DNA of 64,000 nt. It comes from Allobrachymonas denitrificans DSM 15123 (GTDB lineage Bacteria > Pseudomonadota > Gammaproteobacteria > Burkholderiales > Burkholderiaceae_C). Below, piece by piece: positions 24,669 to 34,273 of this stretch. The notes below the pieces were generated by a model that was given only the letters and a program-made list of their open reading frames with translations, did not search any database and was not told where the DNA came from. The DNA is taken from positions 868,001-932,000 of the forward strand of contig NZ_FOCW01000001.1 in NCBI RefSeq assembly GCF_900110225.1, in the 5' to 3' direction. Numbering within the stretch: position 1 is the stretch's first letter; each line of letters begins with the position of its first letter. Made by a program: the position numbers and the translations under genes.

Positions 24669-27600
24669 TCAGCGCGCCTCCACTTTCACCGCGGCGTTGG
24701 GCGTTACGCCAAACACCTCGGGTGCATACAGGGCCTCGACACGCGTGGCCGGTTGCGCAAACTGGCCGACGTTGTTCAGGCGGACCGTGTATTCGATGCT
24801 GGTCGCCCCCTGCGGCAGGTATTCGTAGTAGGCGCGGTAGGCCTCGAAGCTGCGCTCGACAAAGGCCAGCCAGCCTCGGCCACGCTCACGTTCACCTTCG
24901 GTGGCGATGGCCGAGTCACGGCCGAGGCCGCTGCCCAGCACGGTGGCGCCGGCCGGAATCGGGTCGCTCACCACCACCCAAGTCATGTCGGTAGCGGCGT
25001 TGATATCCAGGCGGATGCGCCAGATGTCGCCACGGCTGGTCTTGCCGGGCACAGCCTGCTGGATGGGCGTGACTGTCTTCTTCACACTGTAGCCGGCCGA
25101 CAGCGGTGCTTTGACCGGCACTGCCGCCAGGGCCTGTACCGTGGCCCAGGGCTTGCCGCTGCCTTGCTGCTGCAGGGTCAGCGTCTGCGCTGCAGCGCCG
25201 GGAGCACCCTGCCAGGGCAGGAAGGCCGTGTTGTTGGTGTACATGCGCTCCGTGGCCGGCGCGCCGAACCAGTGGCTGCCGCGGGCCTGGGCACTGGCCG
25301 GCAGGCGTGCAACCTTGCTCCAGTCGATGGGTTGCTCGCTGCCACCCATGCGCAGCAGCGTCTTGCCGCTTACCGGGCCAGCTTCCGCCTTGGCGGCAAA
25401 GCGTTCCAGCGCCAGGCCGCCCCACAGGTTGGCATTGGTGGTTTGCCAGGCGCCGTTCTTCTGGCGGGCGATGAAGCCGTTGACCAGAAGAGGCAACTCG
25501 TCCTTCCACGCAGGGTCATTCACCACCGCCAGGATCAGGCGGGCGCTGTTCACGTCACCGTTCTGCATCAGCCACCACCAGTAATCGTCCTGATCGTTGC
25601 TGAACTGCAGGCGGGTGCCCTGGTAGCTCAGGCGTGCACGCAGGATCTGGTTGGCTTCGGCCAGCAGCGTATCGCGGTCCGGAATGGCGGGCATGCGCTG
25701 CAGGATGCTCAGCCAGTCGATCACGGCATGCGTGGGCCACTGGTTGGGTGCCAGCGTGATGCTGGTTAGCATGCGCGGCTGCGCCTTGCCGTAGCGTGCC
25801 AGCGCCTCAATGGCAGCGATCTTGCGCACGTCGCGGTCGGCACGCGGGCTCCAGAAGTCGCGCTCGATGCGGCCTTCGACGAATTTCGTCAGCCCGGTCA
25901 GCATGGTGTCGCGCGCAGCGGCAGAGAGCTGCCAGCGCGGATTCAGGCTGCCAGCCTCATGCGAGCTGGCGAGCAGGTGGGCGGTCAGCGTATCGCTGCC
26001 GCGTGCGCGGCCGCCCTCCTGCGGGGGGAAGTAGCTGGCCAGGCCGTCCGCGTCCAGATAGGTGGGCAGCTCGTTCAGGATGCCTTGCCACATGGTGTTG
26101 TCACGCAGGCCGATCGCCTTGCTGGCCTTCTGCTCCAGACAGACATAGGGGTAGTTGGCAAACCAGTCGCGCACGCCCGGCAGGCTTTCTGCCAGCGAGG
26201 GCTGCAGTGCGATCTTCACGCCGCCCTGGGCGGCCTTGCCATCCGGCAGGGCTAGGCTTTGCGGCGGCGGCGCCAGACTGATGCTCTTGTCATCCACCTG
26301 CACCAGCATGGCCTGCTGCACCGTCAGTGGCACAGCGGGGATGATGCGCTGGCTCATCTTCAGCGCATCGGCGGCCTTGCTGCCGGCGGTGTCACGAGCG
26401 CTCACTTCCCACATGATCTCCTGCGAGCGGGTGGTGGCCAGTTGCGGCGGCGCCGTCACATCCCAGGCGATCTCGTGCGCGCCGCCGGCGGGAATGGACA
26501 CCGTCTGCGGCTTCAGGTCGAGCAGGGTGGCCTTGGGCGTCACTTCGACCTGCATGTCCTTCTTGGTCGTGTTGCGCAGCGTGATCTGGGCGCGGTACTG
26601 GTCGCCTTCGCGCACCAGCGGCGGCAGGCCGCTGATGATCTGCAGGTCCTGCGTGGTACGGATGCTGGCTTCGCCAGTGCCGAACAGGTCCTGGCCGCTG
26701 TCAGCCACCGCCACCACCTTGAAGCGGGTGAGGGCGTCATTCAGCGGCACGGTGATGCGTGCCTGGCCGTTGGCATCGAGTTGCACGCGCGGGCTCCAGA
26801 GCAGCAGGGTGTCCAGCAGCTCGCGTGTGGCAGCACCGTTGCCGCCGTCACCGCCGGCCGGCACGGCCTTGCGGCCATAGTGGCGGCGTCCGATGATCTC
26901 CATCTGCGCCGTGGCCGTTTCCACGCCCCAGGCACGTTGCTGGAACATGGCATGCAGCAGGTCCCATGTGGTGTTGGGCTTGAGCTCCAGCAGAGCCTGG
27001 TCGACGGCAGCAACCGCCACTTCGGCATGGGCGGCTGGCTTGCCATCTGGCAGTTTGGCACTGATCAGCACCTGTGCCTGCTGGCGCACCTGGTAGGCTT
27101 CCTTGTCGGGCTCCACACTCACCTGCAGTGCGTGGCCTTCTACACCCACATTCAGCGCGGCCATGCCCAGGCGGAAGGCGGGTTTGCTCAGGTCGACCAG
27201 CGGCGTGGGCGCCACGTATTCCTTGCCGTCATGCCAGAACGCACGCCACCATTCACGCGGGGCCTTGTAGCCCCAGGTGAAGAAGCTGTACCACGGCACA
27301 TCGCGCAGGCGGCCGCGCAGGGCCAGCACGCTCACGTATACGTTCGGTCCCCACTCGGGTTGGATCTTCAGCTTGATGGTCGGATCCTTGCCGTTCAGAT
27401 CCAGCACTTCGCTGTGCAGAATGCCTTCGCGCTCCACGCTGAGCAGGGCAGTGGCGTAGCGGAAGGGCATGCGCACCTGCAGCTGGGCCGTCTCGCCGGG
27501 CTGGTAATCGCGCTTCTCGGGCAGCACGTCCATGCGGTCGTGGTCTTCGCCGCCAAACCAGATTTCACCCTGGCGCGTGACGGTGACGCTGGTGCTTGCT

Positions 27601-30600
27601 TCGGTGCTGCGGCCTTCGCTGTCGGTAGCGCTGGCGATCAGTTCCACTTCGCCCGGTTCCTTCACCTGCGCGTTGCAGACCAGCAGGCCGCGGTTGTCGC
27701 TCTTGCCGCTGCACAGCGTGCCGAGTTCCTTGCTGCTGTCCTGGTTGTCATAGGTGTAGAAGCCACCGACCAGACGCTTGCGGCTGGTCACGGTGCTGTG
27801 CGCCACGCCGCGCACGGCCAGCTTCACGCCTTTGAGCGGCTTGCCATGCACATCGAGTGCGATGGCCTGGAATTTCAGTTCCTTGTCGACAGAGACCCAG
27901 TTTTCGGTCTTGATGCCCGCCACCACGGCTGCCGGCCAGATACGCTGGCGGCTTTGCAGGGTCTGGATTTCGCCGTTGGGGTCGCTGTAGCTGGCTTCCA
28001 GCGTCAGGTCCTGCGGCTGGCCTTTTTTGGGAATGTTGGGGATGCTGACCTGCCCGGCACCGTCCTTGCCCAGGGTGAGTGCCAGACGGTCGGCCAGCAG
28101 CTGCGCCTTGCTGGCCGGGGCGTCCTCGTCCTCGCTGTCGTCCTCGGTCTGGCGCGTCCAGCGTTCGCTTCGGTTGAAGCTGAAGCCGCCGTAGTCATCG
28201 AACCAGGCATAGGCTGGCTTGATGCTGGCGGAAACCTGTACCGGCAAGCCGCTGGCGGCGCCGCCGTTCAAATAGGACAATTGCACCTGCACCGGCAGTT
28301 CGGTGCTGCCGACCAGCGTTTCCTTCTGCACGGGGGCAATGCTGCCGTGCATGGTGGGCAGGCGGAACTCCTCCACGCGGAACTCGCTGCTGTACAGCTC
28401 ATAGGGCTCGCCCTTGCGGTCCTTGCCGATCTGCGCCACGCGGTAGTAGCCGAGCTTGGCCGCCTTGGGAATTTCCCAGGTGCTTTCTGCCGTCTGGCCG
28501 CCGGTAGCGGTGGTGCGCCACACCAGGGGCAATTCGATGCTCTCATCGCTGCCCACGTGGGTGATGCGCAACTGCGTCGGCATCTGCCCTGCTGCGGCCA
28601 GCCCGCGCAGCGTCTCGGTGCGCAGGTAGTGTTTCATGGATACGGTTTCGCCGGCGCGCAGCAGGGTGCGGTCCAGCACGCTGTGTGCGCGCAGGTCGGG
28701 CTTGGGATCGCTGCTGGTCGGCACGTCGAAGCGCCAGCTTTCGATGCCGCGGTTCCAGTCGCTCCAGACGAAGGCCATATCGGTGCTGCCCTTGTCGTCA
28801 GCCGCGCGGGCGCTGACGAACAGGGCGCTGTCCTGCTCCCACTCGCCGCACCTGGGCGCCTCGATGGCCTGCGGATGGCGCCAGAGGCCCTTGTCGTCGG
28901 TCTTGCCGGAAGCCAGCAGCTTGCCGTTGCAGCCGCTGACCGCCACGCTGGCATTGGGCACGGGCTTGCCATTGTCCAGGCGTGTCACCCAAGCCAGCGA
29001 GCCGGCACGGCCGTGCTTGAAGTGCACGCCCAGATTGGTCACCAGTGCACTGGTACGCACATACATGGTGCGCTGCTTGAAGCGCGGATCGAGCAGGTTC
29101 TGGCCGAGCACGGGCGAAGCGATTTCCAGCACATGGAAGCCCGGTTGCAGCGGAATGCCGACCACTTCGAACGGGCGGGGATCGCCGCCTTCGGGCTTGG
29201 GAAGCTCGGTGGCCTTGGCACCACCAGCAGAAGCCAGCAGCGAGACCATGCGGGACTGCACCATGTCCTGGGGAATGCCAGTGTCGGGCTCGTCGTCGCG
29301 GGGCTTGGGCAGGGCGGGTGGCAAGGACTGGATACCGTCCTTGCGCGCCTGGGTGCGCTGCACCAGTTCACTGTCATAGTCGCGCACCAGCTGGTACCAG
29401 CGGATGATTTCGGCATCGCTCTCGGGTGTGAGGGTGCGCACGGTGCCACCGGGCTGCAGGGTCTTCACGGCGGGCGAAGCTTCCACCTTGCGCAGGGTGA
29501 TGGGCAGCAGTGCCGGGCCGTCCGGGCCTTCGGCAAAGCGCTCGACGACGCCAAACGGCGCGGCAGCAAACTTGGCCAGCGGCGGCATCGGGCCGGTGCG
29601 CACGGTCAGCGGGAAGCTGTCGGCGTTCTGCAGCGGGCGGCCGGCATCGTCCTTGAGGCCTGCAGGCAAGACCAGTTGCGCGGTGCTTCGTTCGGGCAGG
29701 GCGGCCTTGAAAAGGATCTCTTCCACGCTGCTGGCACGCGCCTCATCGGGGCTGAAATCCGGTTCCAGTGTAGTGTTGCCGCTGCGCAGCACAACCTGCT
29801 TCGCCCAGTTCATGGGCACGGGTGCGTTGAAATTCAGCTGTACCGGCCGGATCGGCAGGCAGGCCGCTTGCGCGTTGGGGCGCTCGCAACTAAAGGTGGC
29901 CTCGAACGGCGGGCGTACCTTGAACTTCCAGCTCTGCGGCTGGGAGCTGGTCAGTCCGCCTGGGCTGCGGTAGTTGCCCAGCGTCAGCGTGACAGTAGCG
30001 TTCTGTGGCAGGGTGCGATTGCATTGCAGCACCACGTAGTGATCCGGCTGCTTCTCGGCCTGCCGGGCAAACCAGCGCGATTTCAGTATGGCGGCGCGGT
30101 CATCGCCGCTGATCAGGCGGGCAGGCACGGCTTCGCCAATGCCCTCCACCTGGCAGGAGCTCGCTGCCTGCACGCTGGCGGCATCCACGGCGCCATTGAA
30201 GCGCAGCGCGAACGCCTGGCTCTCGTCGATATCGCCGCCGCCGGGACTGATGTTCTGCACGAACGGGGCACCCGTCTGGAACTGGGCAGTGCGGGCTTCC
30301 AGTGTTTCACCCGTCGGGGAGCGGAAGTTCGGGCTGCTCCTGGCGGTGCAGCGCACGTCGGCGGGCAGGTAGTCGTCAAAATCGGCGGCCCAGGAAGAGG
30401 GGTTGCGCCAGGCACCGTTGTAGCGCGGGATCTCGATTTGCTTGTTGGCGCTGGAGCAGCTGATGCTGAACGGGGCGGGCGCATCCGGGTTGCCGGCAGT
30501 GACGGCAGGCTTGTCGAAGGTGACTACGAACTGGCGCACCTTGCTCACTTCGCCTTGTGGCGTGATGCTCAGTGGCTTGAGGGCCAGTGCCGAGCCGCCG

Positions 30601-30716
30601 GCGGCCAGCGCCAGGGCCGGCAGGGCCAGGCGCCAGAGGATGCGCCGGGCGGTGTTGGGGGTGTTTTCAGGAGCCGAAAGAGGCCGGGTGGATCGGATTC
30701 CGAGGTGGGAAGTCAT
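24669..30716 (-). CDS. Bacterial alpha-2-macroglobulin with thioester motif
   Basis: A 2015-residue periplasmic protease trap of the YfhM type. A ~36-residue basic/polar n-region and a hydrophobic segment (RLALPALALAAGGSALA) form the export signal or an N-terminal anchor; no lipobox is present, unlike E. coli YfhM. Macroglobulin-like beta domains fill most of the chain, and a bait-like region follows RRHYGRKA. The thioester motif CLEQ begins at Cys1526 (YPYVCLEQKASKAIG), followed by the alpha-helical thioester domain. It is thought to trap foreign proteases entering through a breached outer membrane while PBP1C repairs the wall. ATG 30716 is my choice; a GTG at 30740 is possible. Confidence 0.93.
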   Translation of the reverse strand: MTSHLGIRSTRPLSAPENTPNTARRILWRLALPALALAAGGSALALKPLSITPQGEVSKVRQFVVTFDKPAVTAGNPDAPAPFSISCSSANKQIEIPRYNGAWRNPSSWAADFDDYLPADVRCTARSSPNFRSPTGETLEARTAQFQTGAPFVQNISPGGGDIDESQAFALRFNGAVDAASVQAASSCQVEGIGEAVPARLISGDDRAAILKSRWFARQAEKQPDHYVVLQCNRTLPQNATVTLTLGNYRSPGGLTSSQPQSWKFKVRPPFEATFSCERPNAQAACLPIRPVQLNFNAPVPMNWAKQVVLRSGNTTLEPDFSPDEARASSVEEILFKAALPERSTAQLVLPAGLKDDAGRPLQNADSFPLTVRTGPMPPLAKFAAAPFGVVERFAEGPDGPALLPITLRKVEASPAVKTLQPGGTVRTLTPESDAEIIRWYQLVRDYDSELVQRTQARKDGIQSLPPALPKPRDDEPDTGIPQDMVQSRMVSLLASAGGAKATELPKPEGGDPRPFEVVGIPLQPGFHVLEIASPVLGQNLLDPRFKQRTMYVRTSALVTNLGVHFKHGRAGSLAWVTRLDNGKPVPNASVAVSGCNGKLLASGKTDDKGLWRHPQAIEAPRCGEWEQDSALFVSARAADDKGSTDMAFVWSDWNRGIESWRFDVPTSSDPKPDLRAHSVLDRTLLRAGETVSMKHYLRTETLRGLAAAGQMPTQLRITHVGSDESIELPLVWRTTATGGQTAESTWEIPKAAKLGYYRVAQIGKDRKGEPYELYSSEFRVEEFRLPTMHGSIAPVQKETLVGSTELPVQVQLSYLNGGAASGLPVQVSASIKPAYAWFDDYGGFSFNRSERWTRQTEDDSEDEDAPASKAQLLADRLALTLGKDGAGQVSIPNIPKKGQPQDLTLEASYSDPNGEIQTLQSRQRIWPAAVVAGIKTENWVSVDKELKFQAIALDVHGKPLKGVKLAVRGVAHSTVTSRKRLVGGFYTYDNQDSSKELGTLCSGKSDNRGLLVCNAQVKEPGEVELIASATDSEGRSTEASTSVTVTRQGEIWFGGEDHDRMDVLPEKRDYQPGETAQLQVRMPFRYATALLSVEREGILHSEVLDLNGKDPTIKLKIQPEWGPNVYVSVLALRGRLRDVPWYSFFTWGYKAPREWWRAFWHDGKEYVAPTPLVDLSKPAFRLGMAALNVGVEGHALQVSVEPDKEAYQVRQQAQVLISAKLPDGKPAAHAEVAVAAVDQALLELKPNTTWDLLHAMFQQRAWGVETATAQMEIIGRRHYGRKAVPAGGDGGNGAATRELLDTLLLWSPRVQLDANGQARITVPLNDALTRFKVVAVADSGQDLFGTGEASIRTTQDLQIISGLPPLVREGDQYRAQITLRNTTKKDMQVEVTPKATLLDLKPQTVSIPAGGAHEIAWDVTAPPQLATTRSQEIMWEVSARDTAGSKAADALKMSQRIIPAVPLTVQQAMLVQVDDKSISLAPPPQSLALPDGKAAQGGVKIALQPSLAESLPGVRDWFANYPYVCLEQKASKAIGLRDNTMWQGILNELPTYLDADGLASYFPPQEGGRARGSDTLTAHLLASSHEAGSLNPRWQLSAAARDTMLTGLTKFVEGRIERDFWSPRADRDVRKIAAIEALARYGKAQPRMLTSITLAPNQWPTHAVIDWLSILQRMPAIPDRDTLLAEANQILRARLSYQGTRLQFSNDQDDYWWWLMQNGDVNSARLILAVVNDPAWKDELPLLVNGFIARQKNGAWQTTNANLWGGLALERFAAKAEAGPVSGKTLLRMGGSEQPIDWSKVARLPASAQARGSHWFGAPATERMYTNNTAFLPWQGAPGAAAQTLTLQQQGSGKPWATVQALAAVPVKAPLSAGYSVKKTVTPIQQAVPGKTSRGDIWRIRLDINAATDMTWVVVSDPIPAGATVLGSGLGRDSAIATEGERERGRGWLAFVERSFEAYRAYYEYLPQGATSIEYTVRLNNVGQFAQPATRVEALYAPEVFGVTPNAAVKVEAR

Positions 30717-30883
30717 GTGCCAGGTCTGCCGGTGGATCACGGGGCGATGCAGGAGCGGGTGCCTTGTGGGTCCTCTTGTCCTGCCCGAAAGTGCCTATCA
30801 TGCCATGCGTAAGAAAGTATGCGTGTGTCTGCCGCATGAAAATTTACACGTGGGAGTGTTTGGCGGTCATGTGGCAGCAGCAT

Positions 30884-30911
30884 GAAAAATGCCGGCGCTG
30901 TGGCCGGCATT
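30884..30911 (-). terminator. Intrinsic terminator of the liv operon
   Basis: A perfect 9-bp stem AATGCCGGC / GCCGGCATT (30888-30896 with 30903-30911) and a six-base loop are followed by a T run on the minus strand. It lies just past the livM stop codon. Confidence 0.85.
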
Positions 30912-30929
30912 GGATGGGAGAAGGTGTGT

Positions 30930-31922
30930 TCAGGTCTTCTTCTTGCCCACGGAGGCCATTTTGAGCCGCTGCACGAGGGCGATGTACTCGCCGACGATAC
31001 CGCGGCGGAACAGCATCACGCAGATCACGAAGATGAAGCCGATGGCCAGGTTGACCTGCTCACCGAGGCTGTTGAACCAGTTCACTCCGGTCAGGCTGGC
31101 CAGGAAGTGGCCGATGTTGCCCAGACGGTTCTCCAGAATCACCACGATGGTGGCGCCGACCACAGGGCCCAACAGTGTGCCCATACCGCCAATCAGCGTC
31201 ATCAGGATCACCAGCCCGGACATCGACCAGTGCACATCGGTCAGCGTGGCAAAGCCCAGCACCACGGTCTTGGTGGCCCCGGCCAGCCCGGCCAGCGCCG
31301 CCGACAGCGTGAATGCCAGCAGCTTGAAGCGGTCCACGTCATAGCCCAGCGAGATGGTGCGCGGCTCGTTCTCCTTGATGGCGGTGAGAATCTGGCCATA
31401 GGGCGAATGCACCGTGCGGTAGATCAGGATGAAGGACGCCACCACGATGGCCAGCACCACGTAGTACATGACGAAGTCGTTGCCCAGATCGAGAATGCCG
31501 GCGATCATGCCGCGTGGCACGCCCTGCAGGCCATCCTCGCCGCCGGTGAACTTGGCCTGCAGTGCGATGAAGAAGAACATCTGCGCCAGCGCCAGCGTGA
31601 TCATGGCGAAGTAGATGCCCTGGCGGCGGATGGCGATGTAGCCCATGATGACCCCGATGACGGTGGCAAAGGCGGTACCGGCCAGAATGCCGATGACGGG
31701 GTCGGGGATCACCTGGGTCATGACCCAGCCGGTGATGTAGCCGGCGCCGCCCAGGAAGGCAGCATGGCCGAAGGAGAGCAGGCCGGTGTAGCCCAGCAGC
31801 AGGTTGAAGGCGCAGGCAAACAGGATGAAGCACAGCAGCTTCATCATGAAGACGGGATACACCACATAGGGGGCAGCCAGAGCCAGCAGCAGCAGGAGTC
31901 CGTAACCGATAGTCTTGTTCAT
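30930..31922 (-). CDS. livM: Branched-chain amino acid ABC transporter permease LivM
   Basis: A 330-residue BPD_transp_2 family permease with about nine hydrophobic segments. The LivM signature is visible as LLLGYTGLLSFGHAAFLGGAGY near residues 43-64, and the coupling loop as GQILTAIKENEPRTISLGYDV. It pairs with LivH to form the membrane pore for leucine, isoleucine, valine or related substrates. It is the last gene of the livG-F-K-H-M operon, with a terminator directly downstream. Confidence 0.92.
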   Translation of the reverse strand: MNKTIGYGLLLLLALAAPYVVYPVFMMKLLCFILFACAFNLLLGYTGLLSFGHAAFLGGAGYITGWVMTQVIPDPVIGILAGTAFATVIGVIMGYIAIRRQGIYFAMITLALAQMFFFIALQAKFTGGEDGLQGVPRGMIAGILDLGNDFVMYYVVLAIVVASFILIYRTVHSPYGQILTAIKENEPRTISLGYDVDRFKLLAFTLSAALAGLAGATKTVVLGFATLTDVHWSMSGLVILMTLIGGMGTLLGPVVGATIVVILENRLGNIGHFLASLTGVNWFNSLGEQVNLAIGFIFVICVMLFRRGIVGEYIALVQRLKMASVGKKKT

Positions 31923-31944
31923 TTTGATTGATCCCTTTGCAGCG

Positions 31945-32829
31945 TCACTTCTCTTTGCCGAACAGTCCGGCGGGGCGGAACATCAGCACCAGCACCATGA
32001 TCACGAACACCACGGTGGTGGACGCCTCGGGATAGAACACCTTGGTCATGCCCTCGATCACGCCCAGGGCCAGGCCGGTGAGGATGGAGCCGAGGATGGA
32101 GCCCATGCCGCCGATGACGACGACGGCAAAGACGACGATGATCAGGTTGGAGCCCATCAGGGGGCTGACCTGCAGCACGGGGGCGGCGAGCACGCCGGCG
32201 ACAGCGGCCAGGGCTACGCCCAGGCCGTAGGTGAGGGTGACCATGCGGGGCACGTTGATGCCGAAGGCCTCGACCAGCTTGGGGTTCTCGGTGCCGGCGC
32301 GCAGCAGGGCGCCGAGCTTGGTCTTCTCGATGATGAGCCAGGTGCCCAGGCAGACGGCCAGGGATGCGAAGACGACCCATGCGCGGTAGTTGGGCAGGAC
32401 CATGAAGCCGAGGTCGGTGGAGCCACGCAGCAGCTCGGGCGGGCTGTAGGACAGGCCGGAGACGCCGTACTGGGTGCGCAGCAGGCCCTCGACGACGAGG
32501 GTGATGCCGAAGGTGAGCAGCAGGCCGTAGAGGTGGTCGAGCTTGTAGAGGTGCTTGAGGAAGAGTTTCTCGATGACCAGGCCGATGAGGAAGACGACCA
32601 GGGGGGAGAGGAAGAGCATGACCCAGTAGCTCAGGCCCAGGTATTGGCCGCCCATCCAGGCGATCATGGCGCCGAGCATGAACATGGCGCCGTGGGCGAA
32701 GTTGACGACGTTGAGCAGGCCGAAGATGACGGCCAGGCCGAGGCTGAGCATGGCGTAGAAGGAGCCGTTGACCAGACCGATCAGCAACTGGCTCAGAACG
32801 CCCGCAAGTGGGATGCCAAAGATTTCCAT
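31945..32829 (-). CDS. livH: Branched-chain amino acid ABC transporter permease LivH
   Basis: A 294-residue permease that partners LivM. The conserved segment GSFYAMLSLGLAVIFGLLNV followed by NFAHGAMFMLGAM near residues 22-55 is diagnostic, and the coupling region reads GALLRAGTENPKLVEAFGINV. It ends 22 bases before livM and starts about 93 bases after the receptor gene. That gap holds a strong hairpin. Confidence 0.92.
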   Translation of the reverse strand: MEIFGIPLAGVLSQLLIGLVNGSFYAMLSLGLAVIFGLLNVVNFAHGAMFMLGAMIAWMGGQYLGLSYWVMLFLSPLVVFLIGLVIEKLFLKHLYKLDHLYGLLLTFGITLVVEGLLRTQYGVSGLSYSPPELLRGSTDLGFMVLPNYRAWVVFASLAVCLGTWLIIEKTKLGALLRAGTENPKLVEAFGINVPRMVTLTYGLGVALAAVAGVLAAPVLQVSPLMGSNLIIVVFAVVVIGGMGSILGSILTGLALGVIEGMTKVFYPEASTTVVFVIMVLVLMFRPAGLFGKEK

Positions 32830-32878
32830 GGGGGTGCTAGGAGTAACAGGTGAAAGATCTGAAATCAGCCGGAATCAG

Positions 32879-32912
32879 CGGTGGCTGCGCGCGCCAGGTC
32901 GCGCAGCCACCG
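32879..32912 (-). repeat. Long hairpin between livK and livH
   Basis: A perfect 13-bp stem (32879-32891 with 32900-32912; arm CGGTGGCTGCGCG) has an eight-base loop. It starts 11 bases past the receptor stop codon and has no T run. Such hairpins after the receptor gene commonly stabilise the upstream mRNA or lower permease expression in ABC operons. Confidence 0.75.
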
Positions 32913-32922
32913 TGGGGTTACA

Positions 32923-34212
32923 TCAGGACTTCTTGACGAAGCTGCACTTGGACTCGGACAGCGGGGTGTAGGCCTGGTCGCCAGGAACGGACTTCACCTG
33001 CTGGTAGTAGTCCCAGGGTTCCTTGGACTCGTCGGGCTTCTTCACTTGCATCAGGTACATGGTCTGGGCCAGACGGCCGTCCTCACGCACCTTGCCATCC
33101 TTCACGAACATGTCGTTGATGGGCGTCTCCTTGATGACCTTCATCACGGCATCGCCATCGGTCGTGCCGGCGGCCTTCACGGCGTTCAGCCAGGTGGTGG
33201 TGGCGGAGTAGTCGGCTGCCTGCAGCATGCTGGGCATGCGGTTGAACTTCTCGAAGAAGCGCTTGGCGAACTTGCGGGAGTCGTCATCCTGGTTCCAGTA
33301 CCAGCTGGTGGTTGCCAGCAGGCCCTGTGCGTCCTTCAGGCCCAGTGCGTGCACGTCGTTGATGAACACCAGCAGGCCGGCCAGCTTCATGTCCTTGGAC
33401 AGACCGAATTCGTTGGCAGCCTTCACGCTGTTGATGAAGTCGCCGCCCGCGTTGGCCAGACCCAGCACCTGGGCCTTGGACTGCTTGGCCTGCAGCAGGA
33501 AGGAGGAGAAGTCGGAGTTGCCCAGCGGTACCTTGACGGAGCCCAGCACCTTGCCGCCGCCAGCCTCGACGATGGTCGTGGTGTCCTTCTCCAGCGAGTG
33601 GCCGAAGGCGTAGTCGGCAGTCAGGAAGTACCAGTTCTTGTCGCCGCGCTCGATCAGTGCCTTGCCGGCCACGCGGGCCAGAGCCACGGTGTCATAGGCG
33701 TAGTGCACGTTATAGGGAGTGCAGTCTTCGTTCGTCAGGCGGGCAGAGCCGGCACCGATGATGAAGTAGGGCTTCTTCTTCTCGGCCATGATCTTGGCCG
33801 TGGCCGTGGCCAGGGCGGTGGCGGAGTTGGTGCCACCCACCATCATCTGCACGTTCTGCTGGTCCAGTCATTCGCGTGCCTTGGAGGCAGCGATGTCGGC
33901 CTTGTTCTGGTGGTCAGCGCTGACCAGCTCGACCTTCTTGCCCAGCACCGAGCCGCCGAAGTCGTCGATCGCCATCTGAATCGCCTCGGCACCAGCCTTG
34001 CCGTCCACGTCGGAGTACACACCAGACATGTCGGTGGTGAAGCCGATGCGGATCACATCGCCACCACCGCCCGCGGCAGGAGCGGCAGCGGTTGCGCCGC
34101 TGGCGCCCGAAGCGGCTGCAGGCGCCGAGCTGCTGCCCTGCTTGCCGCAGGCCACCAGCATCAGCACGGAAGCCGCAATCGCGGTCAGGCTTGCTGCTTT
34201 GTTCAGTTTCAT
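32923..34212 (-). pseudogene. livK: Branched-chain amino acid ABC receptor LivK, interrupted by an in-frame TGA
   Basis: Read through, this encodes a ~429-residue Leu/Ile/Val-binding lipoprotein. ATG 34212 follows AGGAG; the lipobox is LVAC (Cys22), then an Ala/Gly/Ser linker and the Peripla_BP_6 domain (IRIGFTTDMSGVYSDVDG). Codon 115 (33868-33870) is TGA. The frame on both sides is intact and family-like: KARE, stop, then LDQQNVQMMVGG. Homologues usually have Trp or another residue here, so a single TGG to TGA change is the simplest explanation. A sequencing error or rare read-through is also possible. Without read-through the operon lacks its receptor. ATG 33852 opens a downstream frame without an export signal. 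Confidence 0.85.
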
Positions 34213-34273
34213 GGTTTGTCTCCTGGTTTCTTCTAGAGGAAGGGTGTGGGTAAAAGGAAAGGAAAGAGGGGAA

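Noticed and set aside
26259-30812. A 1517-residue open frame on the plus strand opposite the macroglobulin gene
   Set aside because: It is antisense to a clear gene, rich in His/Gln/Gly/Ala as expected from third-position GC bias, and has no recognisable domain.
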